From Bemisia tabaci (Eukaryota; Arthropoda; Insecta; Hemiptera; Aleyrodidae): a stretch of DNA of 64,000 nt. Below the pieces are notes generated by a model. That model worked only from the letters and a program-made list of their open reading frames with translations. It made no database searches and was not told the origin of the DNA. The position numbers and the translations under genes were made by a program. The stretch is from contig NC_092794.1 of assembly GCF_918797505.1 (NCBI RefSeq), positions 70,035,345 to 70,099,344 on the forward strand, given 5' to 3'. This document shows, one piece after another, positions 1 to 13,200 of the stretch (its first letter is position 1; the number at the start of each line of letters is the position of its first letter).

Positions 1-3000
1 TTGGTGACATAGTACTAGAATCTGCTGAAAGCAGGCGCTTCAATGTTCCAGTCGTCGTTAAAACACGCAGGTACACATAGAAAAGATTATTAAACTCCAT
101 TCACGTTAGCACATAATCGACTTTTCGATTCTTCAGCAACTGAAAATTGGACGTCCATTTCATAATTTTTTTCAGTTAAACTCTTCCAAAGTACAAAAAT
201 ATGTCCTCGCCGAAATATCCTTTGGCGTGTGCTCAGGAAAAAACGATTTCGGTTTGAGCCCCTTCATGTCCACGTAATACTCTACGCGATACTCCGCAGT
301 CAGTTTAGTTGCGTAGGGTGCCCAACCTGAAGACCTGAACCCATCCCAGGACATATTCAACCATCAGAATAATTTCTCGGCCCCAGTGTAGCGATACGAA
401 ACTAAAGGCCCGCTGCAGTCTGACCCCGAAATAATATTAGCATTATCGCCTCTCGCCTATCGATCACTTCGTTTGTGACTCTGAACTTGCTATGGTTGCA
501 TAATTTTTTTGTTTCTTCATTCTCGCTTTTGATTGAAAACTTTATTTTTCATTTTTCCATCAATCATATCGATAGCCAAAGTGCAAAAACACGTATCTCC
601 GTTTGCGATGTTGCATACTTCCTATCCTACTTTATTTTTCCTTCGGCAAACTCGTCAACGTAATTTCTTGAAAACTTCTTTGACTTTTTCCTCTACCAGC
701 AGAATATTCTTATAAATTTCAGGCCATAAAATTGGCTTGCCTCCTTCGAAAAACTAAAACAGGGACGGAAATTTTGAGACATCGCGATGGAGATACGTGG
801 TTTCGCACTTTCGCCATCAATATCTATTTAATTTACTCGTGTCATACATTTTAGGCAGTCTATGGATCAATATATGGACGGCAGCAGCCTGTTTCACAAC
901 GAGTTATTATTCTACACGGAAATCCTCCCTCTGTTACGGAAATACGACCGAGACAATCTCCTTTCGGCGAGTTTCTGCGAGTTTGTGTACGGCCAGGCGA
1001 CCAATGATCAAAAGTCGACGGAGGATGTAATCATCCTGAAACATTTGGGACAAAAGGATTTCAGGTTGTCCGAGGACCGACTGTACCTGGACAGGAAACA
1101 TGTTGAACTCGTCTTGGACAGAATTGGAAAGTTTCACGCGCTGTCGCTACTGTGCCAAGCGGACGATCCGAGAGCATTTGAAGACATCGCGTCCAAAGTA
1201 AAAAACATCGTTTATACGGATGAATGTGATAAGCAGGTATTTAGTTGAATTTCACATAAAATACATTAGAATAGCTGTGCAAAGAAACACCGCACAGTGG
1301 ATCGAGTCAATAAGAGAGGTCGGACATGAAATTTTGACTAAAACTAAAAATTTTGATGCTTATTTCGTCACATTTTAAAATTCAAAGGGAGCTTGTATCT
1401 GTAGAAGAAACTTTAACGAGGAAACCGATGGCGCTACTTTTAGAACCTCAAAATTGTATATAAACGAAGTTACATGCCTTTAATGTTTCCAAATTTTGTC
1501 CGACACCTCTTGTTGACTCGATCCACCGTGCGCCGGCCATTCAAGGCAATTCATGAACGGTGTGTTCCCGTTCGCCAAAGCTGTGAACTCCAATGTGGCA
1601 TTTTTATAACACGGTGGCTTATAGAAAAATATTTTTCTCGTGACTTTTGGAAATGGTGAACAACGTCATAATAAATTTATGATGACGTTGTATGACATTT
1701 TTTAATTAAAAAATGTGTATAACTTCTGGGCCGCGAGTTCGAATTATTGTGGACAATAAAAGGCGCGCCCGCTCGCACCACATGAACACAGCGCCTTCAA
1801 CATCGCAGAAATACTTCAAACGCTACACCGTTACACTCACGTTCTGATGTGCACATTGCCTATATTGCGCCTGCTGCAGAGTACACACGTCCGGTGTCCA
1901 CTTACTATCTAGAGATCGAGCATATTCTGATCCTACTTTTGAGACAAATGGACGTATTTCTGTCAACCGGAACTAAGCGCCAATTTGAGTTCATTTTGAG
2001 GAATTTAGAATCTCGGATAGCGCGTTCTGTCAAACGGAACTAAGCGCCATGGAAAAGCATTGCGAGTATAGGAGCGAATGAGCCCGACGCCTGGTTCCGC
2101 CGCCAATCTAAGCCCCCCTCTACCTTCCCACCCCGATGGCGCTTAGTCCCGTTTGGCAGAAATACGTCCAAATTATGGATACAGGTATACAGTAGCTAGT
2201 TGAAAGATAGCAATTGGCAAAGCCTTAAAAACGACCCAAAAAGGTTAACATTTGGAAGATTAGTGATATGTTTTCAGGTGATAAGTGCATGTGTCAGAAA
2301 TTCCCTAACTTTTTCCGGTCATCGTAAATTCCTTGGTTTTCCAGACCGCCGACAAACTTGTCAGTCTACCTAAAATTGAAGCATTGGGTGCAGAAAGGGC
2401 ATATCTTGGTGGCGGTGTCTCAGAATCTCCACTGACGCGAAGTTTCATCCACTATAATTAGAGCAAATATACAGAACTCTTTGTAACTTTTCCTGAATTT
2501 TCTTAATGATTTTGCAATGCTGGAACCGAAACATTTCAGAAAATTCACTCGATAGTTTCCTCTCTAAAGTATATAGTAACAGTGGATATTCCAAACCACC
2601 GCAATAAAGAAATGTTGTTTCTGCACCCAACGCCTCAATTTCATTTCCATCGATTCTAACATGCGAGACCACACTGAAAAAAAAGTTACGGACAATGTAG
2701 ACATACGTCAGCGTTCCGGGCTCAGAGGCCGAAAGTTCCGGGTGCTGGAGCCGTAGCTTTGGCTTCTCAGGGTGCTCCGTCCGGAACTTTCGGCCTCTGA
2801 GCCCGGAACGCGGAAGTGTATGTCTATATAGCCCGTAAGTACGGCTTCCACGACCGGAGTTTTTTTTCAATGCAGAAACTTCTTTTTCCAGTTCTGGGCG
2901 ACAGCTTTTCTCCGAGGGGTGGAAGCTTTAGAGGTGGAGCCTGAGTACCAAGATAGACTGACAGACCTGATTGGTCATTGTAAAGAAGGGCGCGATCAAA

Positions 3001-5373
3001 TGGAAAAATACTCGAGCGACCGCTCGGGGCCATTGACGGTCATAGCTCACGGTGATTTCACCCGAAACAACATGATGTTCAAATACGGACCCGACGGGGC
3101 ACCAATCGAAGTGGCCTTCTTCGACTTCGGCACGATCAAGTACTGCTCGCCGGCGATCGATACGAGCTCATTCTTATTCTGCAATGTCTCCACCGAGATG
3201 AGGAGGGATCATTGGGAACATTTTATCCGAACTTATCACGGTAAGCTCCACTAAATTCCTCCCCAAGTAGCGCGCGGGTTTGCAATGAATGGCGATTACA
3301 TGGTGAAGTACTTGCCCTGGTAAAAATTGGCAGTAGAATCTGTGTTCCAAAATACCATAGACCTACGGCCGGCTGTAAGATTTCCAATAGCTTCTACAGC
3401 CGGCTACACAATTTCTTATAGCCTTTTATAGCCGATGGCGATTAAGCAACTCACAGCCAGGCGATAAAGTGTATGCTAATGCTAAGTGTAGTCACGAATT
3501 ACGGATGCTAGGACTTAGTGAGTTTTTGGACCACTGCTCTCTTTTTGGGCCGTAGTATCTTGATTTATTTTGCGAGGAAAGCTCCGTACTTTTGATGGAT
3601 GCCTGTCATTCCTAATATATTAGAGCGCCTTCAGTTTCGTATGATACTGTGCAATACCTATGGTGTGAAATAGTTGCTTCAAGCGCCGTGGCACGCTGCG
3701 GTGCGGCAGGCGGGCAGCCAGCGCGAAACGCGCATTGGCGCCTACAAACCTAACAGGGATACTTCACGCGTTGCGCAATGCGTGAAGTATCCCTGTTAGG
3801 TTTGTAGGCGCCAGTGCGTCGCCGCTCCGCTTTGTGTTAGGCTCTAATATTTAATCTGGCGGAGCCAGCGTTATTCAACTCATGATTTTGAAATGTTTGC
3901 ACATCCTGTATGGATTATTCTCGTTTTAATTGATGAAAAAAAATATGTATTAAAGGAAAATATAACGTGTGTTTTGTAAATATTAAGGTGTATCCGTATC
4001 AAACTTAATGATTTCCAAAGCACACGAATTTCTACACAATTTCTTATGGCCTTTTATAATCGATGGCGAAAAAGCAACAGCCAGGCGCTAAAGCGTAAAG
4101 CCCGGCTGCATAATTTTTTATCGCTTCATATAGCCCGGCCGTATGATTTTCTCCGCATTCTACATCCAGCTATATGATTTTCTGTAGCCTTCTTTAGCCG
4201 GCTATAAGAATCCTTATGGTATTTTGAAACGCAGCTCTTGTCGCCAATTTTTACCAGGGTGCTATTGGATCGGTGTATTGTGTATGTTGCCTATTTGCTA
4301 ATTGAAGGGGATCTTCTTTTTGAAATTTATTGCAATAAAATTTAAATAAGTTGCAATTCTTTTGCAATGCTAATTGCCTGCTTTTCTCGTACATGTTGCA
4401 GTAGATTAGGCTTAATTCAGTGATACTATGACAAGTAAGTTAAAATGCGACCGAGGAGAGATAAATGATTATTTGAGATGATTTCCGTCAAACTTGCAAC
4501 ACACATCCCATCCAGACATGCATAAGAGCCGCTTTCATAGCGCTCTGCAACACCTAGCCACCAAAGTCCCTTATCCTCCACTAGCCTTTTGGGGAGGTTG
4601 CACGACCTATTTCTTGCAAAACCGCCTGTCGCCATTCTTTTACTGGGCATCCCATTCGTCTTCTCTGAGAACCCTTTCAAGCATTCTCTTTATCAGCCTT
4701 TCTACTTATATCCCATCCATTCTTTCAAAACGTTCAAAACTCACACTTTAGAAATAGAATACTTCTGTAACCTAAACAAATCAGACTTCTCAAAAATAAC
4801 CAATCTCATTTGACTGAAGAGTTGTCAAACTTGCGGTTGACATTCCACTGGACGCCAGAGTATTATTACCTAATGCATTTCCGGATTAGAAATTTCTTGA
4901 GGGAGGATTTTCGAAAGGGTTCTTCAATGGGTGGAAATTCCGATCTTCAACAGTGATTTTGCTTGGAGGACATTCTAAATTTTTGAAGGCTCAGATGCTA
5001 ACCAGCTTTTGATTAGCCATGAGTATGTCATTAGTGATAGGTGTCAAGTACCTATGACACTAAAATTGGACTATAGTTTGCAATTCGGAACTGGAAAACT
5101 GATTCCAGCTGATAACATATGTGTGTTGTAGATGCTGTACTTCAAATGATGGCTAAGCGGCCCCATGCACCCTCGTTCGAAACGGTTAACCAGGACTTGC
5201 GGAGGAGTGGGATCTCCGGCTATCATCAATGCTCGCTATATGTGCCGATGATGGTACATAAAATAAAAGGCATTCCCCAACCATATGAGGCCAACTCGAC
5301 AGTTCACGTGGAGGCAATAAAACATATGCAAGAAGTTATTAAACATATGCTTGATAGAGATTACATATTTTGA
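1..5373 (+). CDS. CHK kinase-like (EcKinase family) protein, 3' four exons, start off window
   Basis: Four exons join in frame: <1-70 (reading frame starts at base 3), 855-1236, 2892-3240 and 5132-5373 (TGA stop at 5371-5373), giving 346 residues. Introns are GT-AG and the phases match (2, 0, 1). The first exon carries VPVVVKT, the strand with the ATP-contacting lysine. Exon 2 carries FHNELLFYTEILP and later LDRIGKFHALS. Exon 3 has the catalytic HGDFTRNNMMF (His at 3048-3050) and the metal-binding FFDFGTIKYCSPAIDTSSF (Asp at 3123-3125). Exon 4 is the helical C-terminus. This order is that of the CHK-like/ecdysteroid-kinase family, typically about 400-430 aa, so roughly 60-80 N-terminal residues lie left of the window. 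The family is aminoglycoside-phosphotransferase-like; some members phosphorylate ecdysteroids, but most insect paralogues have no known substrate, so none is assigned. The metal motif reads DFG, where many relatives have DFQ. No clear polyadenylation signal was seen after the stop. Confidence 0.9.
566..823. mobile_element. Foldback MITE, family A (ATATCGAT ends), copy 1
   Basis: Inverted ends start ATATCGATAGCCAAAGTGC on the left and finish with GCACTTTCGCCATCAATAT on the right. Inside each end lies a shared block with the ACGTATCTCCGTTTGCGATG-type sequence. It sits in the first visible intron of the kinase gene. It has no coding capacity. Related copies are at 11482, 17008, 32479, 39530 and 59290, all about 250-270 bp. 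Confidence 0.75.
1291..1532. mobile_element. Foldback MITE, family B (GTGGATCGAGTCAA ends), intact copy
   Basis: Left end CGCACAGTGGATCGAGTCAA mirrors the right end TTGACTCGATCCACCGTGCG, and the adjoining AGAGGTCGGACA is mirrored by TGTCCGACACCTCT. It lies in the second visible intron of the kinase gene. Two further copies are at 43629 and 46631; the last is interrupted by two other MITEs. Confidence 0.8.
1950..2169. mobile_element. Foldback MITE, GGACGTATTT family
   Basis: Left GGACGTATTTCTGTCAACCG and right CGTTTGGCAGAAATACGTCC-type ends (right end slightly diverged) are inverted repeats, each followed inward by GGAACTAAGCGCC or its complement. A third, internal copy of the GTCAAACGGAACTAAGCGCC motif lies near 2030-2050. 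It is flanked by AAT/AAAT. It lies in the same intron as the preceding element. Relatives are at 39899, 47760, 54022, 56006 and 60735. Confidence 0.75.
2373..2641. mobile_element. Foldback element with AATTGAGGCGTTGGGTGCAG-type ends
   Basis: The left end (AATTGAAGCATTGGGTGCAG) and right end (CTGCACCCAACGCCTCAATT) are inverted with few mismatches. A GTGGATTT-like stretch is also mirrored internally. It lies in the kinase intron 1237-2891. The open stretch after a cryptic AG at 2344 is not an exon, because exons 1236 and 2892 join directly in frame. Confidence 0.6.
2698..2826. mobile_element. Short near-perfect foldback element (129 bp)
   Basis: TAGACATAC at the left and GTATGTCTA at the right begin a palindrome. 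Its arms include GTTCCGGGCTCAGAGGCCGA and its exact complement. It ends 65 bp before the acceptor of the kinase exon at 2892. The palindrome creates a long open frame on the minus strand that is not a gene. Confidence 0.75.
3315..4259. mobile_element. DNA transposon-like element with CCCTGGTAAAAATTGGC terminal repeats
   Basis: A 17-bp perfect terminal inverted repeat, CCCTGGTAAAAATTGGC, bounds 945 bp. Subterminal stretches are also mirrored (CCAAAATACCATA near the left, TATGGTATTTTGAAA near the right). The interior repeats several AGCCGGCTA-like motifs. No transposase is encoded. It lies in the kinase intron 3241-5131. The larger element at 37866-39253 shares the CCCTGGTAAAAAT termini. No convincing target duplication was seen. 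Confidence 0.75.
3733..3816. repeat. 84-bp near-perfect palindrome nested in the CCCTGG element
   Basis: The arms run GGCGCCTACAAACCTAACAG and ATACTTCACGCGTTGCGC toward the centre and return as the complement. The core words GGCGCCTACAA and ATACTTCACGC are the same as in the dispersed monomers near 42.4, 52.7 and 63.1 kb, so this is an inverted pair of that family. Confidence 0.75.
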
Positions 5374-6526
5374 AATCATGGAATGCCTAACTTTTTTTTC
5401 TCCCTTTCCCGTTTTTGAGATATTCAAATTTTTCAAAAATAATTTCCAACTGCTAAATGAGCAGAGAAACTGTGCTTACGCATTGTGATATGAAGTTTTA
5501 TCCGTTCAGTTCGTGAATATTTGGTAACGTGGACAGATCTAGCTGGGCTCCATTTTGCGATGACCCTAATAACACTGACTATTAGAAAACTTTTGAAACT
5601 CATAGAAAAAAGTCATTTTTAAAGACTTAATTAAGTAAATCTCATAAAAAGTTCGATTTATTTTAAAGAGACAACCAAAATTGATAAGGATTTCCTAAGA
5701 CAAACATTTGGACAGTTCTTTTTTTAAAGAATTTCAAACTTTTTTTTTTTTTGGTCAGTGGCAGGAGCTTCTATTTCTAACTTGACCATAGAGGCACCTA
5801 GATCTGCACAGAGAAACTAATAGTGCATGCGTGGTTCCTAAAATGAACTAGAAATGGTGGGTCACAGAGGACAACTGGGGGAAAGGGGGAGGTGTTAGAA
5901 TCCTGAACCGTTGTACCAGAAACACTGTAGAAACAGTTGCATTTGAGTAATTCTATGAATGGGCTCTTTACATTGACTGTCCCTTCTCTCATAACAAGCA
6001 AAACCACGTATATCGGAGCCAGTTACAAATACGAAGGTAAAACTTGAGTATTTAAATGTTTAGGAGATGGATAAACAAGGACCGAAAGTACAGTACAGCT
6101 CACCAAATGTGACGATGAATGATGTAGAAAAAGTAGAACCAAGCTTTCAATTTAACATTTTTTTATAAATATTTTTGCAATTTATTTTGCATAAATCATT
6201 TTTTTTAATTACATTGAATGTGCTGAAACTTTACAACCACAGCTGTCCATAGTTACTTAACTGACACTACGAAGGTATCCCACAAGATAACAAATATCAT
6301 TGCAATCACGAGTTAATTTGGTCAGTGACTCTTTATTTACCTAAGGTTAATTCAATTTGAATCAAACTTGGATTTGGGACTGTGAGATACAAATAGTGAA
6401 CGAATGCGAAGCAACATTTTCGAAAACAGTTACTTCTTGAGCCTTAGTGGGTTGTTTTGACTCAAGAATGTAATGTTCAATAGAGAATGACAAATGCACT
6501 CCATCTCAAAAGTTTGACTATGTATA
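5374..6526. other. Intergenic stretch between the convergent kinase and NOP9 genes
   Basis: No gene, tRNA or clear transposon is seen. The sequence is AT-rich with short T runs (around 5742-5753). It must hold the 3' ends of both convergent transcripts. A candidate NOP9 polyadenylation signal is listed separately. Confidence 0.5.
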
Positions 6527-6532
6527 TTTATT
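6527..6532 (-). terminator. Candidate NOP9 polyadenylation signal (AATAAA on minus strand)
   Basis: TTTATT on the plus strand reads AATAAA on the minus strand, about 325 nt past the NOP9 stop. It is the first such hexamer I saw downstream. Usage is inferred. Confidence 0.4.
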
Positions 6533-6857
6533 ACATAAGCAACTGGCTTAAATGTTTCCAAAATTAACCATACTTGAGGTGTTTGCAGGAAAACGCACAA
6601 ACATGCAGTATTTTTGAAAATTGAGTTAGGAGTGTTTTTAGCATTCGAGGGAAAGGTCTGTCAGTATTCTAGAGGATTTTGCTAAAAAGTCAATTAGACA
6701 TAGAGAAACAGCCAACAGAAAAAGTGCACACCCCGAAAACGTGGTTTCCTTTCGAAGGAAATAAAATAAGTGCACTCTTGCAGGGACGTACCCGTAAGAC
6801 GAGCTGAAAGATAATCACAAATAGATCATAACCTAATGAAAGGCCTCAGAGACAGAA

Positions 6858-7166
6858 TCAGAGGATGTCTTCAAAAAGTTTCTTTTTCTTTGAATCCCTA
6901 CTTTGAGCTTGAATCCACGCCTCTCGATTTTTTCGGAAAGTCTGCAAACTGACCTTACTTGAGATTATGCTTCCAAATTCTGTTGATTCTAAAACTGACG
7001 CATTCAAGATGAGCTCTTCCATTAAACTAATTTTTTGCTTAGTGTCCACAACCTCCCAAAGGGCTTCGAACACCCAGGAACCATACTTAGATGAGGAAAG
7101 CGCTGCATAAGAATCCTGGAAAAAGCAAAAGTACATTTTTTAAAGGGACTTTAAGGTAAAAAAATT

Positions 7167-7209
<43 letters not shown>

Positions 7210-10200
7210 GTTGTGCATTTCGCTCTCAAGTAAAAATATGAGCTGAAACAAGATCGGAGACAATAATCTTAGTGAATAACTCCTCAAAATTAATAATCAG
7301 ACCTGACAGTCACCCTTGTCTTTTCTCTTTTGATACCAATCATTGTGTATTGAAAGTAAAAACCACTGATGCTTGGTTCTATTATCTTGTAATACGCTCT
7401 AACATCTGAATAAAAGAGAATCCCTGTAGAATAGTGTGGAATAACAATGGCTTTGTTTAAATTCAATGTTTCAAAATCTCCGCTCGTAGTTAACTTGTTT
7501 GAAGAAGGACAAGTCAACTTTACAGCTTGGGTTTCATACAAAATATTCTACTAGCAGAGGGGAAAATTAAAGGAAGTCTTCGGATAACATATAATATTTC
7601 CCTTGTACTCACTTTTAGTATTTTGAATAGTCTTTCGCGACTTTTAGCTCCCACAGTTGGACTACGTAGAAAAGCTTCAGCGATATGACAGCCCTTGCTA
7701 TCACAGAACAATGCCAGTAAATCCTTTTGAGTCATTGACAGCATGCTATTGATGATCTGGAACATTTTGGAGTACTCAGATTGAAACTTCAATGAGCAAA
7801 CTTGATTCTTGACATGGATAAGTCGAAGAATGAAGGTTGTTTCCTTGTGTTCCTCTGGTCACACCTGGACCAAGTTCAGCAGAATAGAACTAAACAACAA
7901 CGAGTTGGAACCAAGGAGAGGACCCTTAAAATTATATTTTTCCAGAGGAATAGATGCTTGAAATTAAGTTCAATCATATTAATTTTACATTCAAATTACT
8001 TTTCCATGAATTTGAATTAATGACAGGAATGGGCATGTGAATTGAGCTCAAAGCTACTCTCAAAGCAATTTTTTTTTTCCAACAGTATTACCTAAGTACT
8101 TGAGTTTTTTTCCCCTTCTTAGTTTAGTCCAACTGTGACTGAATTTTGATGATTGAGTATAAATATGACCAAAATTTGTCAATTATATCATATCTGCGAC
8201 CCAATTTAGACATCTAGCTGTAGTGATTCAATTCAATTTAGTAATTTTTTTGGGGTAACTTCCTTACATTTTTTAAGTTCGTCGTAATATTATATCTGAC
8301 TCTATAAATCTTTCCTCATTCTCCATCTGTACTTTAAATACGTTCTCAAAGCTCAAAAGTGATACCGCTTTCAACATGATGCTGTTGACAACGTTCAAAA
8401 CTGAAGTTATCATTTGAAAATGTCAACTTGAACTTTCCCTTTTTATATTTTGGGTAGAGACCCGATCTTTTCTAGATTCGAAATGCCCCGAATTCTCCCA
8501 GAAAACTGCCAGATTCTTGCTTTAAATTTACTGCATGCCTCAAATTCTAGCTACGAATCCTAAAATTTTTGCTGAAAATCAAAACTTCTCCCTAAAAATC
8601 GCAAAATTCTCGTTGTAAGCTGCCAAATTCTTGTTTGATGCTTACCGCATTTTCTTATTTTTCTCTCATTTAAAACAAAATTATGAAAAATTGACGGATT
8701 TTATATACAGCTTCAAAAATTGAGGACCATGCCGGAAGAAGGGCGTATCTCGAGATACGCCCTTTTTTCAACATTCTGCTTTTCTGATTCTACGTCGAAT
8801 AGTGAGAGTATCCTCCAAGTTTGAGAAAAATCTGTCGATTTGTTACGTGAATAATTGACCTGTAAAGTACACCGAAGATACGCCCTTCTTCCGGCCAACG
8901 AACTTTCTCCTCTTATTTACACATTTTGCCTTCCGTGATATGGATTTTTACCTGTTTTCTGGTGAAAGAAGTGTCACTTCCATTTTGTTCTCATTAGAAG
9001 GAATAGTTTTAGCCGAATAGAATGATTATTTATTCATTTTTATTTACTGTACATCACAGAACGTGAAATGTGAGAGTTACGATTTATTGCACATATTACA
9101 TTAGTAATGTTAATGCAGTCCGAAGCTTTAAGTTTCGGAGTTGTTCGGAGTTGCAAGTTTATAAACAAATTCTCGTGACTCTATGTATGTTTGATGTAAG
9201 ATACACAAGTACGCGATAGTGAAATCTCCCAAATGGCTGCTGTGATGACGCGCCGCAGCGTGGAACTTCCTACATATATCAGCCACCTTACTCGCAGGCG
9301 CGAACGTATACTTCTCGAGAATATTACGAAAAATATTGCAGAAACTTTGCAACATCGGACAGATCTTAAGTTTTTTAATCAATAAAAGTGGAAATCTGTC
9401 GCATGAACAACTACAGAATATTCAACATGGGTTTTTTTATTGAAAATGATTACCCGACGAAGCGCTTGGGGGGTTGGAGTGGGAAGCGGTCAAGGGGCGT
9501 ACCTTATCTGAGAGTTAATTAAATTTGGCAACATTATAAGATCAATGAAGCTTAACAGACAAGAGCTTACAGAATTTTCATCAGATACTCTTGAAAAATG
9601 ACAAGAAAAGTTCTCTATAGGGGCATTTTTTTTTTTTTTTTGAATGATTAAATCGACGCATTTTCCATCCTCATAAAATTGGAGCATTCGGTGATGAAGG
9701 TTTGGCCATTGAAAAGTTCATTTTTACGGACAATGTATCAAATTATTAAGCAACACTCGGTTCAAACATATAAGGAATTCCACAGTTTAAAATGACAACC
9801 AAAGAAAAGACAATAATTTTAAGAAGAAACCGCTATACCAATAAGGTTCATTTCTGGACGATTGGCAACACAGCATATCCCATACCGTTGGAAGGGGGGG
9901 GGGGCAAGATGTAATTGATATTAGACAAACAGAATCCAATGGGTGCAATTCGTAACCAATTGAATGTTCGACCACCTTTGGAGACCCTCCAGACTCAATA
10001 AGGAGCAACAGCGGATTATAACAGTTTTCCGACGACAATAACAATGCACTTTTCTCATGTACGTGCAACCGGAAAAGTTCAGTTTTTTCCGCTAATAAAC
10101 CTCCGATTTTAAAAAACTATAGCTCGTTAGAAAGCTGAAGAAATTCTGCAGAAACCGTTTTCTTTGATTTCCTTTAAATTAATTTTGTCACGAGATACAA

Positions 10201-13200
10201 AAGAAGGAAATCAACTTAGTAGTGAATTTAGTGTCTTCAGCAATCACAAGTGCGCCCAGAAAAAGCTGGGTTTCTCTGCAACCAGTGACCCGATCTTTAA
10301 AAACTTTGGCTCGTTAGAATACTGAAATGTATTAGCAGAAAGTCATTTCCCCGATTTTCTTCTTTTTCATTACTTTATGAGTTATCGAAGAAAAACGATC
10401 CTCTTTTTTATCGTACATACAAGGATTCCGAAAGAAGGGCGTATCTCTGGCTTACTTTGTCCAATGATTACAGAGGGCAAATTATTTATTTCTTTTAAAC
10501 TTTTAATGGATTTCAAAGCTGTAGGATCTAGTTTAAGAGAATTGACTTTGGTTTAACCAACTGCTGCATTTCATTTTTCGGGACACCATTTCAAATCTTC
10601 AAATGCGTTTTTCTAACGACGCTGAACCTTGTACATACGCCCTTCTTCCGGCATGGTCCTCAATTGTTCTCAAATAAATAAAAATCAAACAGACGGATCT
10701 TCAGATCACGAAGTAAGCTTTTCTCCTTAAAGAAAAAAAATGTAAAATTGCAAACTTGTTGAGAAACTTTACACGAACAACAAATACATTTCGATATGAA
10801 ATATGTCGGAATACACAACTTTGTGGTGAATCCTGCCAAATTTGCATCCTACTTTGTGCCAACTGCCGAAATTCTTGAAATTCGCACTGAATTTCGAAAT
10901 TCTCGATTACATATACAAAATCAGTGGAACTCTGTGGTGCCTTTGGGCTCCATCCTGGTGCTTAAAACCAGTTTTTTTTTTTTTAATTTATGCGAATCGT
11001 GCGAAAGAATTCTTGGAGCCTCTAATTTTGGGGCCCCTAAAAAAACTTTCTTCCTTGAGATGATCAGATACCCACTTCTGCATTTTATCTTATTTTTCCA
11101 ATTGTTAGCCAAGAGGAGGTTGGACTGTTTCCTTCCATATGAGGTTTAATTTGAGCTAACCTTACGTCTAGATTTAAAAACGATTCATTACCTGCGCCGG
11201 CTTATTAAAGGCAAGCATAGCCTGAAGAATAAGACAACCATGCATGTTTGTAATGAGGGGTTTATCCTCTTCTTTTTCCTCTTGATAAACTTCATACGTC
11301 TTCAAGCTGACTAGTAGCGGCACAAACAACATCTGTCGGTCCTTTGGGTCATAGCAATTCAAAATCTTCTGCAAGTTCTGAAAAATCAATTCAAGTTTGA
11401 GAAAAGTTCATTGAAACTTGCCATTAGCTGGAAGCCTTGATGATAACTTTACTGTGCATACTCCTTCTGGAAGACATAAAGATATCGATGGCCTAAGTGC
11501 GACACCACCAAATCTCCATTTGCAATATTGCAGACTTCCTATGATACTTCATTTTTTCCGTGAAAAACTAGTCAACATAATTTCCTGAAAAATTCCTTGA
11601 TTTTTCTTTGCTAGCAGAATATTCTATGGTAATTTTAAACCAAATAATTGACTCATTCCATTTCGAAAAAATAAAATAGGAAAGGAAATTTTGAAACACC
11701 GCGATGGAGATACATTGTTTTGCACTTTGGCCATTGATATGATGTGACCGAGAGAATTTTTATATGAGTTGTTTCAAGGTATTTATTCTTTGTTTCAGTG
11801 AGTCTTTTAGCATTGTGTTACAATAAAAAGTGAAATTAAAGGCGTTTTTTCGAAAAATTTGAACCCATTATAAACTTAAAATCATGTGTTTTTATTGACA
11901 CTCTGTTTGTTTCATGTACATTTTAGTTTAGAAATCAAGTGTGTATTGCAAGCAGAAGCTTGATTTTTGCAATAGCTCTTTTCCCACGTAATGTTAGGTA
12001 TTATTAGCAATTTTTAACGTAGACAATGGTGGCTCATTCAAAAACAAAGTACCAGCCGTGCTCGTCAAAACAATGATGAGACATTTCTTATTTCTTCAAC
12101 TGAGCCAAATACACAAGCACCATTACACAGAAAAAAGAAATTATATTAATTCCTTATAGAGAACTTATCACCTTTTTAATAGGTCTGTGTAGATAGGATA
12201 GTCTGTCAAATGACCATAGTCGAGGCAGATAAGTGTAAAATTACATACTTATTTTAATGTTAGAGACAAGGATTTTGACACTATGACATAGCAATTGATG
12301 CTTTTTGACAGCGGTGTAGCAAAACTGTAATAGGGAAAATTTACTCTAAATGAGTTTTTTCCCCTTTGAAATGAGTATCCCTATTTTACAGAAACAAGCA
12401 CAGATACTTATGAAATGATGTCAAAATGTTTGTTTCTAATATGAAAGGAGCTTTATACCTAACTCTTGTTCATTATTTCAAAGTGGCATTAAGTTTTTGG
12501 ACTGACAGTGGGACGTGTCCCATTTTGATTTCTATTACAGTATCTATGGTTAAAAGTTTCTTAATACTAGCTGTTGGACTCTTTTTTCGCTGCGGGCCTC
12601 CAATCTCTAGGACCCATCTGTTTTGGCCCTCAGAGGTTTGAAAAAAAAAATTTTCTAAAAAGTTGGCAAAGAGGGCCACTTGCTGAGGTGGCAAAAGGAT
12701 ACCTCTACCGTCCCGGAGATGCGGCAAAGCCAAGGTTAAAAAAGTGGTCCTCTGGTTGAGAGGTCTGCAATTCTATTCCCGGCGTTTTCATATAATAATT
12801 ATTCATCCCTGTGATTTCTTCTCATTTTTAGTTTGTTTATCCCAACTGCAGTGAAAACAAAGAAAGTAGCTTACACAGATATGAGGAAGTAAGAGAAAAT
12901 TGAAACTTAACAAACAAAGGAACAAAAAAAATTACGCCTGAATGTTGAGGTTTGAACTCCAAACCCCTCGACCGCGGTAAAATATTCTAAGCCACCATGT
13001 GTAATATTTTGACCTCCTGGGGTCCATTTGCGAAATAAGCATTACAGGGATCCCACAGTATTTTATGAAGAAACTTTGGGCTTTATGCTGCTCAAAATCT
13101 AGGTCAGACACTTGTTTATCTCCCCTTACAAGCTAAGAATTATATGTAAGGTTCAACACAGTACCTGTAAAATTTGTCCTTGTTTGACAGTTAACCTTTG

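Noticed and set aside
2345..2460. Possible extra kinase exon after a cryptic acceptor
   Set aside because: Exons ending at 1236 and starting at 2892 already join in frame with family-typical sequence, and this stretch is the end of a foldback element.
2445..2870. 141-codon open frame on the minus strand
   Set aside because: It spans a MITE end and the 129-bp palindrome inside a kinase intron; the palindrome removes stops by chance.
9787..10068. 93-codon minus-strand open frame
   Set aside because: It lies in a NOP9 intron in the same orientation but has no similarity and no matching splice phase.
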